Shown: positions 1-8,426 of the stretch, piece by piece
Position numbering within the stretch: the stretch's first letter is position 1
Layout: each line of letters starts with the position of its first letter
Source: Chrysochromulina parva
Lineage: Eukaryota > Haptophyta > Prymnesiales > Chrysochromulinaceae
DNA length: 12,383 nt
Direction of reading: 5' to 3'
Assembly (NCBI GenBank): GCA_002887195.1
Contig: PJAB01001757.1
Location: 1-12,383, forward strand
Notes under the pieces: generated by a model
What the model was told of the DNA's origin: nothing
The model's database searches: none
The model's input: only the letters and a program-made list of their open reading frames with translations
Translations under genes and position numbers: made by a program

Positions 1-3
1 CGC

Positions 4-84
4 TTCGATATCTCACTAGAGAGATCGGAACCGTGGCCGGCATTCTCGCGGGGACCGATTCGATATCTCACTAGAGAGATCGGA
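4..84. repeat. Direct repeat of a 26-bp hairpin-forming unit
   Basis: A 26-bp sequence is present exactly twice, at 4-29 and 59-84, with a 55-bp period. Each copy can fold: arms 6-14 and 19-27 (copy 2: 61-69 and 74-82) pair at 8 of 9 positions around the loop ACTA. Being duplicated and self-complementary next to a gene 3' end, it could be a 3'-end element or part of a longer tandem array that continues off the left edge. Function unknown. Confidence 0.8.
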
Positions 85-240
85 TGAGAGACTGGCTGCC
101 CTCTTAGGACGGGGTCATGGTCCTCCACTGAGCGTTGACTGATGGCTTTCATCAGCCCCACCCCCAGCACTCGGTTACCGTACACGCTCTGTATGCCTGG
201 GTACCCCCCTCGCCACGTGTACGCTGCCACTTGGCGTGTT

Positions 241-260
241 TTACTTACTTACTTACTTAC
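241..260. repeat. TTAC tetranucleotide microsatellite (5 units)
   Basis: Five perfect TTAC units, in the presumed 3' UTR of the minus-strand helicase gene, about 55 bp past its stop. On the transcript strand it reads GTAA repeated. Confidence 0.9.
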
Positions 261-314
261 TACTCTTGACTGTGTTCTTTGTTGCTTTCTAACGTATAGA
301 CCGTTGAGTGTTGT

Positions 315-2443
315 CTATTGGGCTCCGCCACCACCTGCTCCTCCACGTCCACTGCCCTCCTTCGCGCGCGCTACGCTGCGGCCACCCTTTGCTCCGGTGG
401 CTCTGCCTTTGGCTCCACTTCCTCCTCCTCCACCGCCGCTGCCACCGCCGCCGCCTTCGCCGCCGCCACCCTTGCCGCCGCCGCTCCCACTGCCGCCTCT
501 GGCGCCTCCCTGCTTTGGCGGCTCGGTGAGCCGCTTCCGCACCTTCACCGCTGAGCCTCCACGTAGTCCCACCGCCTCGATCATCTTCTCGAGCGCGGCT
601 AAGCCCTCGCCCGTGCCGTCGGCCTTCCCCTCGTCGATAGCCTCGGCTATCCTCAGGAGCGCCGCGTTGTCGTAGCCTGCGGCGGCGAAGGCGCCTGCGT
701 ACCGGTCGGCCAGCTCAAGCTCGGCGAGCAACTTGGCGACGCCCCCATACAAGCTACCCGCCACGCCCGCGCTGCGTCGAGCGCTCGCCTCGGCCTTCTC
801 CGCTGCGGCCGCCCGGGCCATCGTCACGGCACGCAGCTGGGCAGCCTCGGCAGCCCTGTCTGCCGCGGCCTCTTCGGCCTTGGCCCTCGCTCGGGCCTCT
901 TCTTCCTCACGCGTCTCCTCCTGCCGAGCGGCTGCCGCCAGCGCTGCCGCCTCCGCCTCCTTGGCACGGGCCGCAGCGCGCCCCAGTCGCTTGGCCTCAT
1001 GCTCTTCGTTCGCGCGCTGGAGTGAGCCCTTGGCGGCCGCGGCGCTCGCAGCGAACCGTGCGGCGCTCATCGTGGGCTTCTGACGGCTCATGTGGGTCGG
1101 ATCAAGAAGTGAACGGAATAACGGTGCGCCCGCGGCGTCGGCCTCGCAGCGCCACCCTTCGGGCAGTCCCGCCCACGGAACGTCCATCGGCCCCATGAGC
1201 TCTCCAACGACGCGGCTCAGCGATGCACGCCACGCCACTTCGTTGGTCGCCCCCCCCCGAGCCCCCTCGCTCGCCACCGCCGCGTCCAGGTGCATTCGCA
1301 GGCCCGCGAGTAAACGAGCATCGGCCGTTGGTATCGTCACCATAGCGCCCGCAAGCTCGACAGCCACGCTCGCCCCCTCTCCCATATTTGGGACGCTCGC
1401 CTCCTCTCCCATATTTGGGACGCTCGCCTCCTCTCCCAATGCACACTCGCCGCCGCGGGTGGAAGCGCCGCCACCGGCGCTCGCAGCCGCCTGGACAACA
1501 GCGGCGGCGGCGGCTCCAGGCCGCAGCTCGGCTCCTGCCCTGGCTAACCCGGCACCTGCCCTGACTAACCCGGCTCCGGCCCTGACGACCTCGGGTAGTC
1601 CAGCTGGTCGTGGGCCGAAGAGAAGCACGGCGAGCGGAGTGACCAGCGTCACGTCATGTGCCACGAGCCCGGCGGGTGAGCGCATGGCGCCCAGCGTGAC
1701 ACAAAGCTGGCCCGCCTCCACACGCACAGCGCTCGAGCCGAGCACCGTCGCCGCGTGAGGCCGAAGCATGAGCTCTGCCTTGTGCGACTTCCAGAGCAGC
1801 TCAATCGGCCTCCCGGCGCCGCCGCTGGCGCGCGTGACTAGGGCAGCGCCTCCGGTGAGCAAACAAGCCTTGGCGAGTGCGGCGTCGCTCGCCCCGCCGC
1901 CGCCGCTGCCACCGCCCTTGGCATCGCCCGCTGGCCGTCGTCCGTGCGGCTCCCCTATACTGTCAAGCAGGCGCGCCGCTGCGCTCGAAATGTCCCTCAG
2001 CGTCGCGCCGTTCACACCGCGCGCGTCCACGACCCTTCGCCTCTCTGCATCGTCCGCAGCCGCGGCCCACTCCGCGTGGGCTCGTAAGAGAGCCAGGTGG
2101 CACGAGCTCGCATCGAGCGCGCGCCGCGCCGCACCCGCCTCTGCCGTCCTTCGTCCGAAGGGGTCGTGCGCGGACTCGAAGCCGGCGATGAGCAATGCGA
2201 GCGCTTCCGAGCACCCAAGGGCTTGGGCGGTCAGCAAGCACTTGGCCAGCCCCGGCTCTGTCGGTAGGCGCGCCAGGCGCGCACCTAAAGGCAAAAGGAC
2301 CTCGCCTTCACCCTGGCGGGCCAGTGCGCCGAGCGTGACCAGAGAGTCCACCGCCCGTCGGACAGACGACTGGTCCGGAGGCTCGAGGGCTCCCGCCAAC
2401 ATCTCCGCCGCCGAAAAGCCGCCGCCGCCGCCGCCGCCGTCGC

Positions 2444-2474
<31 letters not shown>

Positions 2475-4283
2475 GCCGCTGCTGCCGCTGCTGCCGCTGC
2501 TGCCGCTGCTGCCGCTGGCGAGCAGCCCGTGCAGACGGAGCACCGAGCCTTCGAGAGGGACGCGCAGGATCTCTGCGGTTGGAGAGTTCGCCATGCCTTC
2601 GGTCGCCTCGATCCGGCAAAAGAGATGATAACAGACGCCTGCCCGCACGCGCCCGGCACGCCCCGCACGCTGCTTGGCGGCCGCGAGAGAGATACGCGCG
2701 GTGCGCAGGCACATGATGCCAGTGCGCGGCTCCACATTCGGCGCGCGGTGCAAGCCGCCATCGATGACCAGCGTGACGTCATCAATGGTCAGAGAGGTCT
2801 CGGCGATGTCAGTGGCGACGACGACTTTTGTCTGGCCTGAGTGTGGCGCGCGCGCAAACGCGAGCCGCTGCTCCGCCGAGCTCAGCTGCGAGTGCAGCCG
2901 CACCACATAAAACGGCGAGGCGCGAGCGCCACCCGACGGGGCGCCCGACGGGACGTCAGGTCGTCGCTCGAGGCGCTCGGCGACCCGCTCGATCTCTGCC
3001 ACGCCGGGCACGAAGACGAGCACTGCACCGTCGCCTGCGTGCTGGGCGTGATGGCGCGCGACGAGGGCGTGCACGAGCTCCTCGTTCACAGCACTCAAAT
3101 CCATGGCCCGCAGCGTGGTGGCGATGGCACCAAACCGCTCCGCTGTCGCTGCGGCCCCAAGCCCACTCAGCCACTCCGTCGCGATGCCGCCGATGGCGTG
3201 AGTTGCGGAGGTCGCAGCCGCAGCGTTGGACAATTTGGTGGCGCGCTCGGCGAGGTTGGCCGCGCGGATGGCCGCGCCGCTGCCTCCAACCTCGCCCGCC
3301 TCCGCCGTGGACGACTTGCCCGACTCCGCCGCGGAGGCAGCTGCGGCCTCTGCCACCGCAGCTGCCTCGCGAGCTTCTGCGGCAGCCTTGCTGGACGCAC
3401 GCTGCGTCGGCTCAGCGGGCAGGGGCTTCTCTCGCACGTGGTGCGGACCGCACACGTAGCCCGTGTGCGCGAGGGCATCCTCCAGGTAGAGCTGTTCCAC
3501 TGCAAAGGCGCGCCCGGGGATGTCGTAACGACCGATCTGAGCGCTGCCACCCGCCACTGCGCTTGCGAAGTACTCGACGAAGGGCTCTGCAGCGACGGTG
3601 GCTGACATGAGGACGATGGTGCACCGAGTCGTGCGTGCAGCGAGAGCACGTCGGAGAACGAGCAACAGCAGGTCAGTGTCCACGTTGCGCTCGTGCACCT
3701 CGTCCACGATGAGATGCGAGATCGACTCCAGGTTTGGGTCGCCCTCCAGCTGCCGCAGCAAGAGCCCGGTGGTCGTAAACGTGATGACCGTCTTGGACGA
3801 CACCCGGGCCTCGCCGCGGATGCGGTAACCGACAAGTCCGCCACAGCCATCTTCCCCCAGCTCCGATGAGACGCGCTCCGCGAGCGCCATCGCCGCTAGC
3901 CGCCGAGGCTGCGCCACCACAATAGAGGCAGCTGTCTTCGTCTCGGCGGCTTGGAGCAGCAACAGCTTTGGCAACTGCGTGCTTTTGCCACAGCCGGTGG
4001 CCCCACGAATGAGCGTCACCTGTGAATTTCCGATTGTGCGAAGGAGCTCAAGTCTGTGCTCGAAGGCGGGCAGCTGATTTGCAGACACGCTGGCGATGGG
4101 CGATGGCACGGTCATCGGCTTTGCAGCTGCTGTCCTGGCAGGCTGTTGTTTAACCTGCTGACCCTCGCAACTGGCAAAGGACGCAAGGAAGTCGCTCAGT
4201 ATTTTGCGATTCGCATTACTGAGCGACAGCCTCGTCGAGGAATCCGACGACGCCATCGCCTCGGTCGTCTTGCTGAACGTCAT
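315..4283 (-). CDS. DExH-box RNA helicase (DHX29/DHX57/DHX36-like) with WW-like, coiled-coil, SAM-like and Gly/Arg-rich C-terminus
   Basis: About 1322 residues from the first in-frame ATG. A second ATG at 4256 has a better context (G at -3, G at +4) and may be the true start; the frame stays open upstream only to a GTG. Motifs in order: Walker A GATGCGKST (94-102), AQPRR (124-128), TTGLLLRQL (171-179), DEVHERN (194-200), SAT (227-229), VFVPGVAEIE (about 423-432), ATDIAETSLTIDDV (490-503) and QRAGRAGR (538-545). Winged-helix/HA2 (about 625-720) and OB-fold (about 825-893) regions follow. The wording around the motifs resembles DHX57 and DHX29, eukaryotic RNA helicases linked to translation and RNP remodelling. 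An Ala-rich insert lies between the RecA domains (288-393) and a Gly/Ser tract at 589-622. The C-terminal extension has a WW-like segment (1040-1070), a charged coiled coil (1088-1168), a SAM-like segment (1182-1252) and an RGG/GGK-rich tail (1259-1322). No intron is needed. Its exact RNA substrate cannot be inferred. Confidence 0.92.
1368..1440. repeat. 27-bp in-frame minisatellite inside the helicase gene
   Basis: Two perfect 27-bp units (1381-1407 and 1408-1434) with partial units on both sides. On the minus strand they encode the nonapeptide GEEASVPNM twice, then GEGASV (about residues 950-973), inside the linker after the OB-fold. On the plus strand each unit begins CCCATATTTGGGACGCTCG, a motif found again in the neighbouring gene at 4627-4685. 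Confidence 0.9.
1529..1591. repeat. 21-bp in-frame tandem repeat (3 units) in the helicase gene
   Basis: Three diverged 21-bp units at 1529-1549, 1550-1570 and 1571-1591. They encode VRAGAGL-like heptapeptides (about residues 900-920) in the disordered linker just after the OB-fold. The period is a multiple of three, so copy-number change would preserve the frame. Confidence 0.8.
2418..2518. repeat. GCC/GCTGCC microsatellite encoding a Gly/Ser tract in the helicase
   Basis: A CCG/CTG-rich trinucleotide stretch of about 100 bp. On the minus strand it reads as GSS repeats followed by polyglycine (residues about 589-622). It sits between the helicase motif VI region (EILRVPLEGSVLRLHGLL) and the winged-helix segment, where related helicases usually have a short conserved linker. 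Confidence 0.9.
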
Positions 4284-4420
4284 TACGTTGATTACATGTA
4301 GGTATGAATACAAACTGTGCCACGAGGCCGCTGAGCTGCCAAGAACATAACTCCCAAGCAAACCTGTCCCAATCCCACCCACCCTCGTCCACACAATATA
4401 ACGGAGTCATCGAACGTAAA

Positions 4421-4436
4421 CGTCTGAACTCAGACG
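4421..4436. terminator. Perfect stem-loop directly after the stop of the polyproline gene
   Basis: The plus strand reads CGTCTGAACTCAGACG: a perfect 7-bp stem with a 2-base loop. It abuts the TAG stop (4437-4439) of the upstream minus-strand gene and lies about 140 bp before the helicase ATG. A TATA-like string (TTATATTG on the minus strand, 4401 to 4394) follows at once. A role in 3'-end formation or in separating two tightly packed genes is inference only. Confidence 0.4.
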
Positions 4437-7400
4437 CTACAGGTAAGGATTCGAGGCCTTTCGCTCCCCCCGCGTCGGCGGGACCAGCCCAGATGTGTCG
4501 TGCTCGGCTCTAGTTGCTCCAGGTCGAGGCGTCTCCACGTAGCGGGTCGCCCATCGGGAGAGAACCTGGCGGGAGTCGAAGCAGGCCGTGCCGACGACGG
4601 GTTTGGGCAGTGCCGCGCCGGTGCGCGGCCGGTCGAGCGTCCCAAATAATATGGGGCCGGTCGAGCGTCCCAAATAATATATGGGAGTCCCATGCGCCAA
4701 GCAGGCGTGCTCTACGCCACCTGAGCCACCTGTGAGCGCAGAGCCTTCCGCGGAGTTGTGCGGCGTTGGACCCAGCACGAACGACGAGGGGTGCTGCGAC
4801 GACGAGTGCACGCCGTAGTAGCTGGACGTGTGCCACCGATTCTCAGCCGGTGGCGGTGCTTTCGGCGGCCGGCGAAGAGGCAACAGCGAAGGAGAGCTGG
4901 TGCTGCCCGCGGGCGAGAAGGAGTTGGCGCTTGCACAGCTGAGCAGGCCCGATCCTTGAAGGCCACGTGAGGGCGGTAAGAAGAGCGTCGCGGTCGGAGG
5001 GCAGCTTAGGTGGAAGTCTGTGGGCGCTGGCGCCGTGGTGGGCGGAGCGGATGGAATGCCCGGCGCTGTGGTGGGCGCCGTGGGCCTGTTCGCGCCTTCG
5101 GCACTCCGCCTCCGCGGGCGCATTACCCCCCCGCCGCCGCCGCCGCTGCTACCAAGGCCTGTGTGAGCGCCGACAGCGAGCGAGCGCAATGGCGGCGCCG
5201 TGTTCGGAGGCGGCATCTCAACTCGATGTAACGCCTCATGCTCCCTATGAGACATGCGCCGCGCCTCCCATGCCCGAAAGCTCTCGATCGCCATCCCGCT
5301 GCCTCCGCTGCCACCGTTGCCTCCGCTGCCGGCGTAAGCGGCTGGGGCTCCGCTAAGGGCTCCGCCATCGCTCGTAGTCGCTCCGAGTGAGCGCGAGAGC
5401 AAGCCTCGGGGCTCCGGCCTCGACGGGAGGTGTGAACAACTACCTCTATGCGGCTCGTTGACGAGGGTGGGGAGGGAGCACACGCGCTTCAGCATCGAAT
5501 GGTTAGTGTCCCTGGGGGCTGTGCACGGGTAGGCTGAGATCCCGGTGCATGCATGCGAATCGTACTGCTCGTGAGCCGTCGAGGTCGAGTGTTGGCGAGA
5601 GAGCAAGCCGCCGGAGGCCGAGACGAGATCGCGAGATGAGAGTGAGGTTCCGTCAGGCAGGCGCACGACCGAGCCGAGCGGCGGCTGCATCGTCAAGCCG
5701 TGCGCCGCCGCGCCGTCGGGCATGCCGTCGGGCAGAATGACGGCCGAATGCGAGCTCGTGTACCCACACGGGTGAAAGAACGCGGGCTCGGCGATTGCGC
5801 CCAACCCGATCTTGGAGTACCCTCCGATGCTATAGCCGTGGCCGTAGCCGACCGAAGCTGACGAAGTTGACGAAGTTGGCACCGGCCCACCACCGGCCGT
5901 TGGGGCACGTACGAGCGACTGGTAGCCGTCGCCACGTACCAAGTGGTAGCCGTCGCCGCGCTGGCTGCCGGTCCAAGGGGGTGGGAGGCTCCCCCCCGTC
6001 CCCTGGTAGGTCCAGCCGGAGGCCATCACGCCGTCGCCGCCGTCACGCAGGTTGAGACCCGTTGCGAGCGAAGGGGGTGCTGCCTCGCGTGGCCGAAACT
6101 GCTGGTGTCCAGAGACGTGCTGACCGGGCGGCGCGGCTGGTGGCGGCCCGGCCGTGAGCCCGGCCGCCACGTGTGGCGAGTACACCCGTAGCCTTGGGCT
6201 GCCCACCACGGCGCCTGGGCCGCCCATTCCGGGGTAGCCTCGTGCTCTCGCCTCTGTTGAAAGGCGACGGAGGACGGGGGGTGAGTGGCTGCTTTTGTAC
6301 ATCTCATTGAGGGTGCGCAGGTAGCCGTCGGAGAGGAGGCCGAAACGGAAGTCGGGGTTGGTGGCGGCGAATTCGAGAAAGGCGAGCATCCATGGTTCAA
6401 TAGCTGTTGGACGGAGCCCATCCCACGTGTCGCTGATGATGCCGAGCTCGCGCATCAGCCTACCGGTATGCGCCTGGGAAGCAAGGGGGGGCGGGAAATG
6501 GGGGAAGGGGGCAAGGGGTTGAGGAGGGCCAAGAGGTGGGGCGAGGCCGGGCAGGGTGAGGTGGGGGCGGGGCAAGGTGCGGGCGACGGGGCGGGTAGGG
6601 GCGGGAGGCATAGTCACCTGGCGGCGGATACGCCCAGCCGAGCGGAGTAACGTGCGTGAGTATGAGCCCGTGCCCATCGACGCCCCCTTGCCGCTCCACG
6701 CGCGGCGCGCCACGTTCTCGTCCGCCAGGCCGTTGGGCATCGCCAGCTTCATGGGCGCCTCTGTGATGCTCGAGGCCATTCGCACGGGGGGAAGTTCGAG
6801 CTCCACCTCCGCCGGTGGGGGGTATGGGGGGTATGGGGGGCTGCGCTGACGGGGGGAAGGCGGGAGGGGAGGCGGTGGCGACTCCTCCACGGGTGGTACC
6901 GGTGTCGCCGGCTTGGGCGGCGGCGGCGGTGGCGGCGGTGGCGGCGGTGGCGGCGGTGGCGGCGGTGGCGGCGGCGGCGGCGGTGGCGGCGGGGTGTCTG
7001 GCTTCGGGGGCGGAGGGGGAGGCGGTGGCGTTGCAGGCTTCGGCGGCGGCGGCGTTGCAGGCGGCGGCGGCGGCGGCGGCTGCGGCGGCGGCGTCTCAGG
7101 CGGCGGCGGAGGAGGAGGAGGAGGCGCATACGGCGGCACATACGGTGTTAACGCGCGCTGGACAGGTGTCACCTGCCTTTTCTGGCTCTCCGAGGCGAGG
7201 AGTGCTGCGCGAAGCTCGTGTGCATCGTGACGTGCAACCGCGCCGCGGCGGCGCGCCTGGATCACGGAGGCGTGCCTGTCGGAGCCCATCGGCGGCCACA
7301 GCGGAGGGTCCAGCGGCGGCCTCCGCTCGGAGAAGGGCCCCGTCTCGTACGGAGTCTTCGTTCGCATCGCCCGAGTCTTCGATGCGTCTTCGCGTCGATC

Positions 7401-8426
7401 GCGTTCCCTCTCGAGGCGTGCGAGCTCCTCCTGGCCGAACTGCTGCCTCCAGCGCTTCTGGAGCAGCGCCATCTTGGGCGCGGGCAGAGCGCGTTGAGCC
7501 TGCGCCCCCTGGCCAAGCTTCGTCAAGAGGGCGTCATCACTCACCCATGCGCGCGCCGGAGGAGCGTCGGCCACCGTGCCGCCGCTGTAACCGCCGCTGC
7601 CTCGCGCGCGCGAGGGGCTGACGAGCTGCAAGGCGAGAGGGAGCTCGGAGGGCCTGGTGATGGCGTCGACGATTCCGTGGATCCACGAGGCGTACTCCTC
7701 TGCGCCGAGCGCGTCAATGTGCATGTCGACCAATTGGAAGACGCACCGGTGGAAGGCCGCTTCGGTCAACTCGGCCTTACCCTGTGCGTCCTCGTGCCAA
7801 TCTGCTTCGAGCGATTCGAGGCTGTCGTTGGGATCGATGTCGTAGTCAAACTCGCGCTCCTTGATCACCAGGTACAGCTTGCGGCTCATGGCCGCGTAGT
7901 CCGCCTTGGTCAGCGTCGGCACTGGAGAGAAGAACCTTCCACTTGCTGACTTTACAAAGTGATCGGAGCACAGCGAGCCGGCAATCCCACACTGAGTGAG
8001 CTCGGCGGGCTCGAACTCGGTGCGCTTGTCGAGTACGGCTGCGAGCTTGTTGCATATCAGCTCGATGCCGCGCGACGGCCGCAACTCGCCCACACTCGCC
8101 CACTTGAACCCCGTCGGTGCATCCCACGTGCCCGAGGCGGTCGTCAGAGACCGCCACGCGTGGTTGAGCGCATGGCGTACGGCGGGTGCGACGCGCAAGC
8201 TCTCACGTATGGCGAGCGCAACGTTTGAGTAGAGAGGGTTGCTGGCCGCGCCCGCTGCTGCCGCCGAGGGGTCTATGTACATTGAGCGCAGCTTCTCCAT
8301 GTTTGGCCAGAGCGCCCGCAACTTCCGCGAGCGCGTGGCCTTTTGCAGGATCTCAACGGCACGACGGTAGCGCGCGGCCTCTACCTCATCGATGCGTTCG
8401 TCGACTGGCTCTTTGTCCGAGTCCAT
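4437..8426 (-). CDS. Large IQ-motif, polyproline-rich protein with EF-hand-like N-terminus (unknown function)
   Basis: A 1329-residue uninterrupted frame. I chose the ATG at 8426 because its context GCGCCATGG is near ideal; the frame continues upstream only from a GTG at 8465. Residues 1-260 look folded. The segment at about 177-257 (DYDIDPNDSLESLE, then ADWHEDAQG, then a helix ending in SWI) resembles an acidic EF-hand-like module I associate with algal and protist ciliary proteins; that link is inference. A charged helix (about 318-350) precedes one IQ calmodulin-binding motif, IQARRRGAVAR (389-399). A long polyproline region (about 425-530) could bind profilin, SH3 or WW domains. A second compact segment (about 650-722, with LRPTAIEPWMLAFLEF) is followed by some 600 residues of low-complexity Gly/Ser/Pro sequence. 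The last part contains an out-of-frame minisatellite (4627-4685). I recognise no named family. A calcium- or calmodulin-responsive scaffold is plausible but unproven. Confidence 0.85.
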   Translation of the reverse strand: MDSDKEPVDERIDEVEAARYRRAVEILQKATRSRKLRALWPNMEKLRSMYIDPSAAAAGAASNPLYSNVALAIRESLRVAPAVRHALNHAWRSLTTASGTWDAPTGFKWASVGELRPSRGIELICNKLAAVLDKRTEFEPAELTQCGIAGSLCSDHFVKSASGRFFSPVPTLTKADYAAMSRKLYLVIKEREFDYDIDPNDSLESLEADWHEDAQGKAELTEAAFHRCVFQLVDMHIDALGAEEYASWIHGIVDAITRPSELPLALQLVSPSRARGSGGYSGGTVADAPPARAWVSDDALLTKLGQGAQAQRALPAPKMALLQKRWRQQFGQEELARLERERDRREDASKTRAMRTKTPYETGPFSERRPPLDPPLWPPMGSDRHASVIQARRRGAVARHDAHELRAALLASESQKRQVTPVQRALTPYVPPYAPPPPPPPPPETPPPQPPPPPPPATPPPPKPATPPPPPPPPKPDTPPPPPPPPPPPPPPPPPPPPPPPPPPKPATPVPPVEESPPPPLPPSPRQRSPPYPPYPPPAEVELELPPVRMASSITEAPMKLAMPNGLADENVARRAWSGKGASMGTGSYSRTLLRSAGRIRRQVTMPPAPTRPVARTLPRPHLTLPGLAPPLGPPQPLAPFPHFPPPLASQAHTGRLMRELGIISDTWDGLRPTAIEPWMLAFLEFAATNPDFRFGLLSDGYLRTLNEMYKSSHSPPVLRRLSTEARARGYPGMGGPGAVVGSPRLRVYSPHVAAGLTAGPPPAAPPGQHVSGHQQFRPREAAPPSLATGLNLRDGGDGVMASGWTYQGTGGSLPPPWTGSQRGDGYHLVRGDGYQSLVRAPTAGGGPVPTSSTSSASVGYGHGYSIGGYSKIGLGAIAEPAFFHPCGYTSSHSAVILPDGMPDGAAAHGLTMQPPLGSVVRLPDGTSLSSRDLVSASGGLLSRQHSTSTAHEQYDSHACTGISAYPCTAPRDTNHSMLKRVCSLPTLVNEPHRGSCSHLPSRPEPRGLLSRSLGATTSDGGALSGAPAAYAGSGGNGGSGGSGMAIESFRAWEARRMSHREHEALHRVEMPPPNTAPPLRSLAVGAHTGLGSSGGGGGGVMRPRRRSAEGANRPTAPTTAPGIPSAPPTTAPAPTDFHLSCPPTATLFLPPSRGLQGSGLLSCASANSFSPAGSTSSPSLLPLRRPPKAPPPAENRWHTSSYYGVHSSSQHPSSFVLGPTPHNSAEGSALTGGSGGVEHACLAHGTPIYYLGRSTGPILFGTLDRPRTGAALPKPVVGTACFDSRQVLSRWATRYVETPRPGATRAEHDTSGLVPPTRGERKASNPYL
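4627..4685. repeat. 28-bp minisatellite (2 units), translated in two different frames
   Basis: Unit 1 starts at 4627 and unit 2 at 4655. They are identical except for an extra TA in the second AT-run. Because 28 is not a multiple of three, the minus-strand protein reads one copy as YYLGRSTG and the next as ILFGTLDRP. The core CCCATAT(TA)TTTGGGACGCTCG on the minus strand matches the plus-strand repeat at 1381-1426 inside the helicase gene. Confidence 0.9.
6913..7131. repeat. GGC/GGT microsatellite encoding the polyproline tract
   Basis: Dominated by GGCGGCGGT units on the plus strand, which give CCG/CCA proline codons on the minus strand. The longest part (about 6918-6992) encodes roughly 26 prolines in a row. 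Shorter proline blocks are split by KPATP, KPDTP and ETPPPQ spacers, giving an FH1-like look. Confidence 0.9.

Larger units (their letters stand above)
1..314. other. Non-coding region downstream of the helicase gene
   Basis: No gene could be supported here. The stretch lies downstream of the minus-strand helicase stop and probably holds its 3' UTR and terminator. It contains the hairpin repeat pair at 4-84 and the TTAC microsatellite at 241-260. A plus-strand reading frame starting at 142 runs into the antisense of the helicase Gly-rich tail and gives a proline-rich shadow, not a credible protein. I see no AATAAA on the minus strand in this stretch. Confidence 0.6.

Noticed and set aside
142..675. 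Plus-strand proline-rich reading frame
   Set aside because: It overlaps the helicase Gly-rich tail in antisense. Its prolines come from the reverse complement of glycine codons, and it has no motifs.
1768..2628. Plus-strand frame of 286 residues
   Set aside because: Antisense to conserved helicase, winged-helix and OB-fold coding sequence. Long open antisense frames are expected in very GC-rich genes.
2841..3605. Plus-strand frame of 254 residues, plus an overlapping one from 2828
   Set aside because: Antisense to the RecA2 and linker part of the helicase; Arg/Ala-rich with no recognisable domain.
4284..4394. N-terminal extension of the helicase to a GTG at 4394
   Set aside because: GTG is not an expected start in a nuclear gene. 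ATGs at 4283 and 4256 are available, the latter in strong context, and the extension contains the presumed promoter.
6815..7621. Plus-strand Gly/Ala-rich frames opposite the polyproline tract
   Set aside because: Produced by the GGC/GGT microsatellite read on the other strand. The minus frame continues through it with flanking IQ and folded-looking segments.
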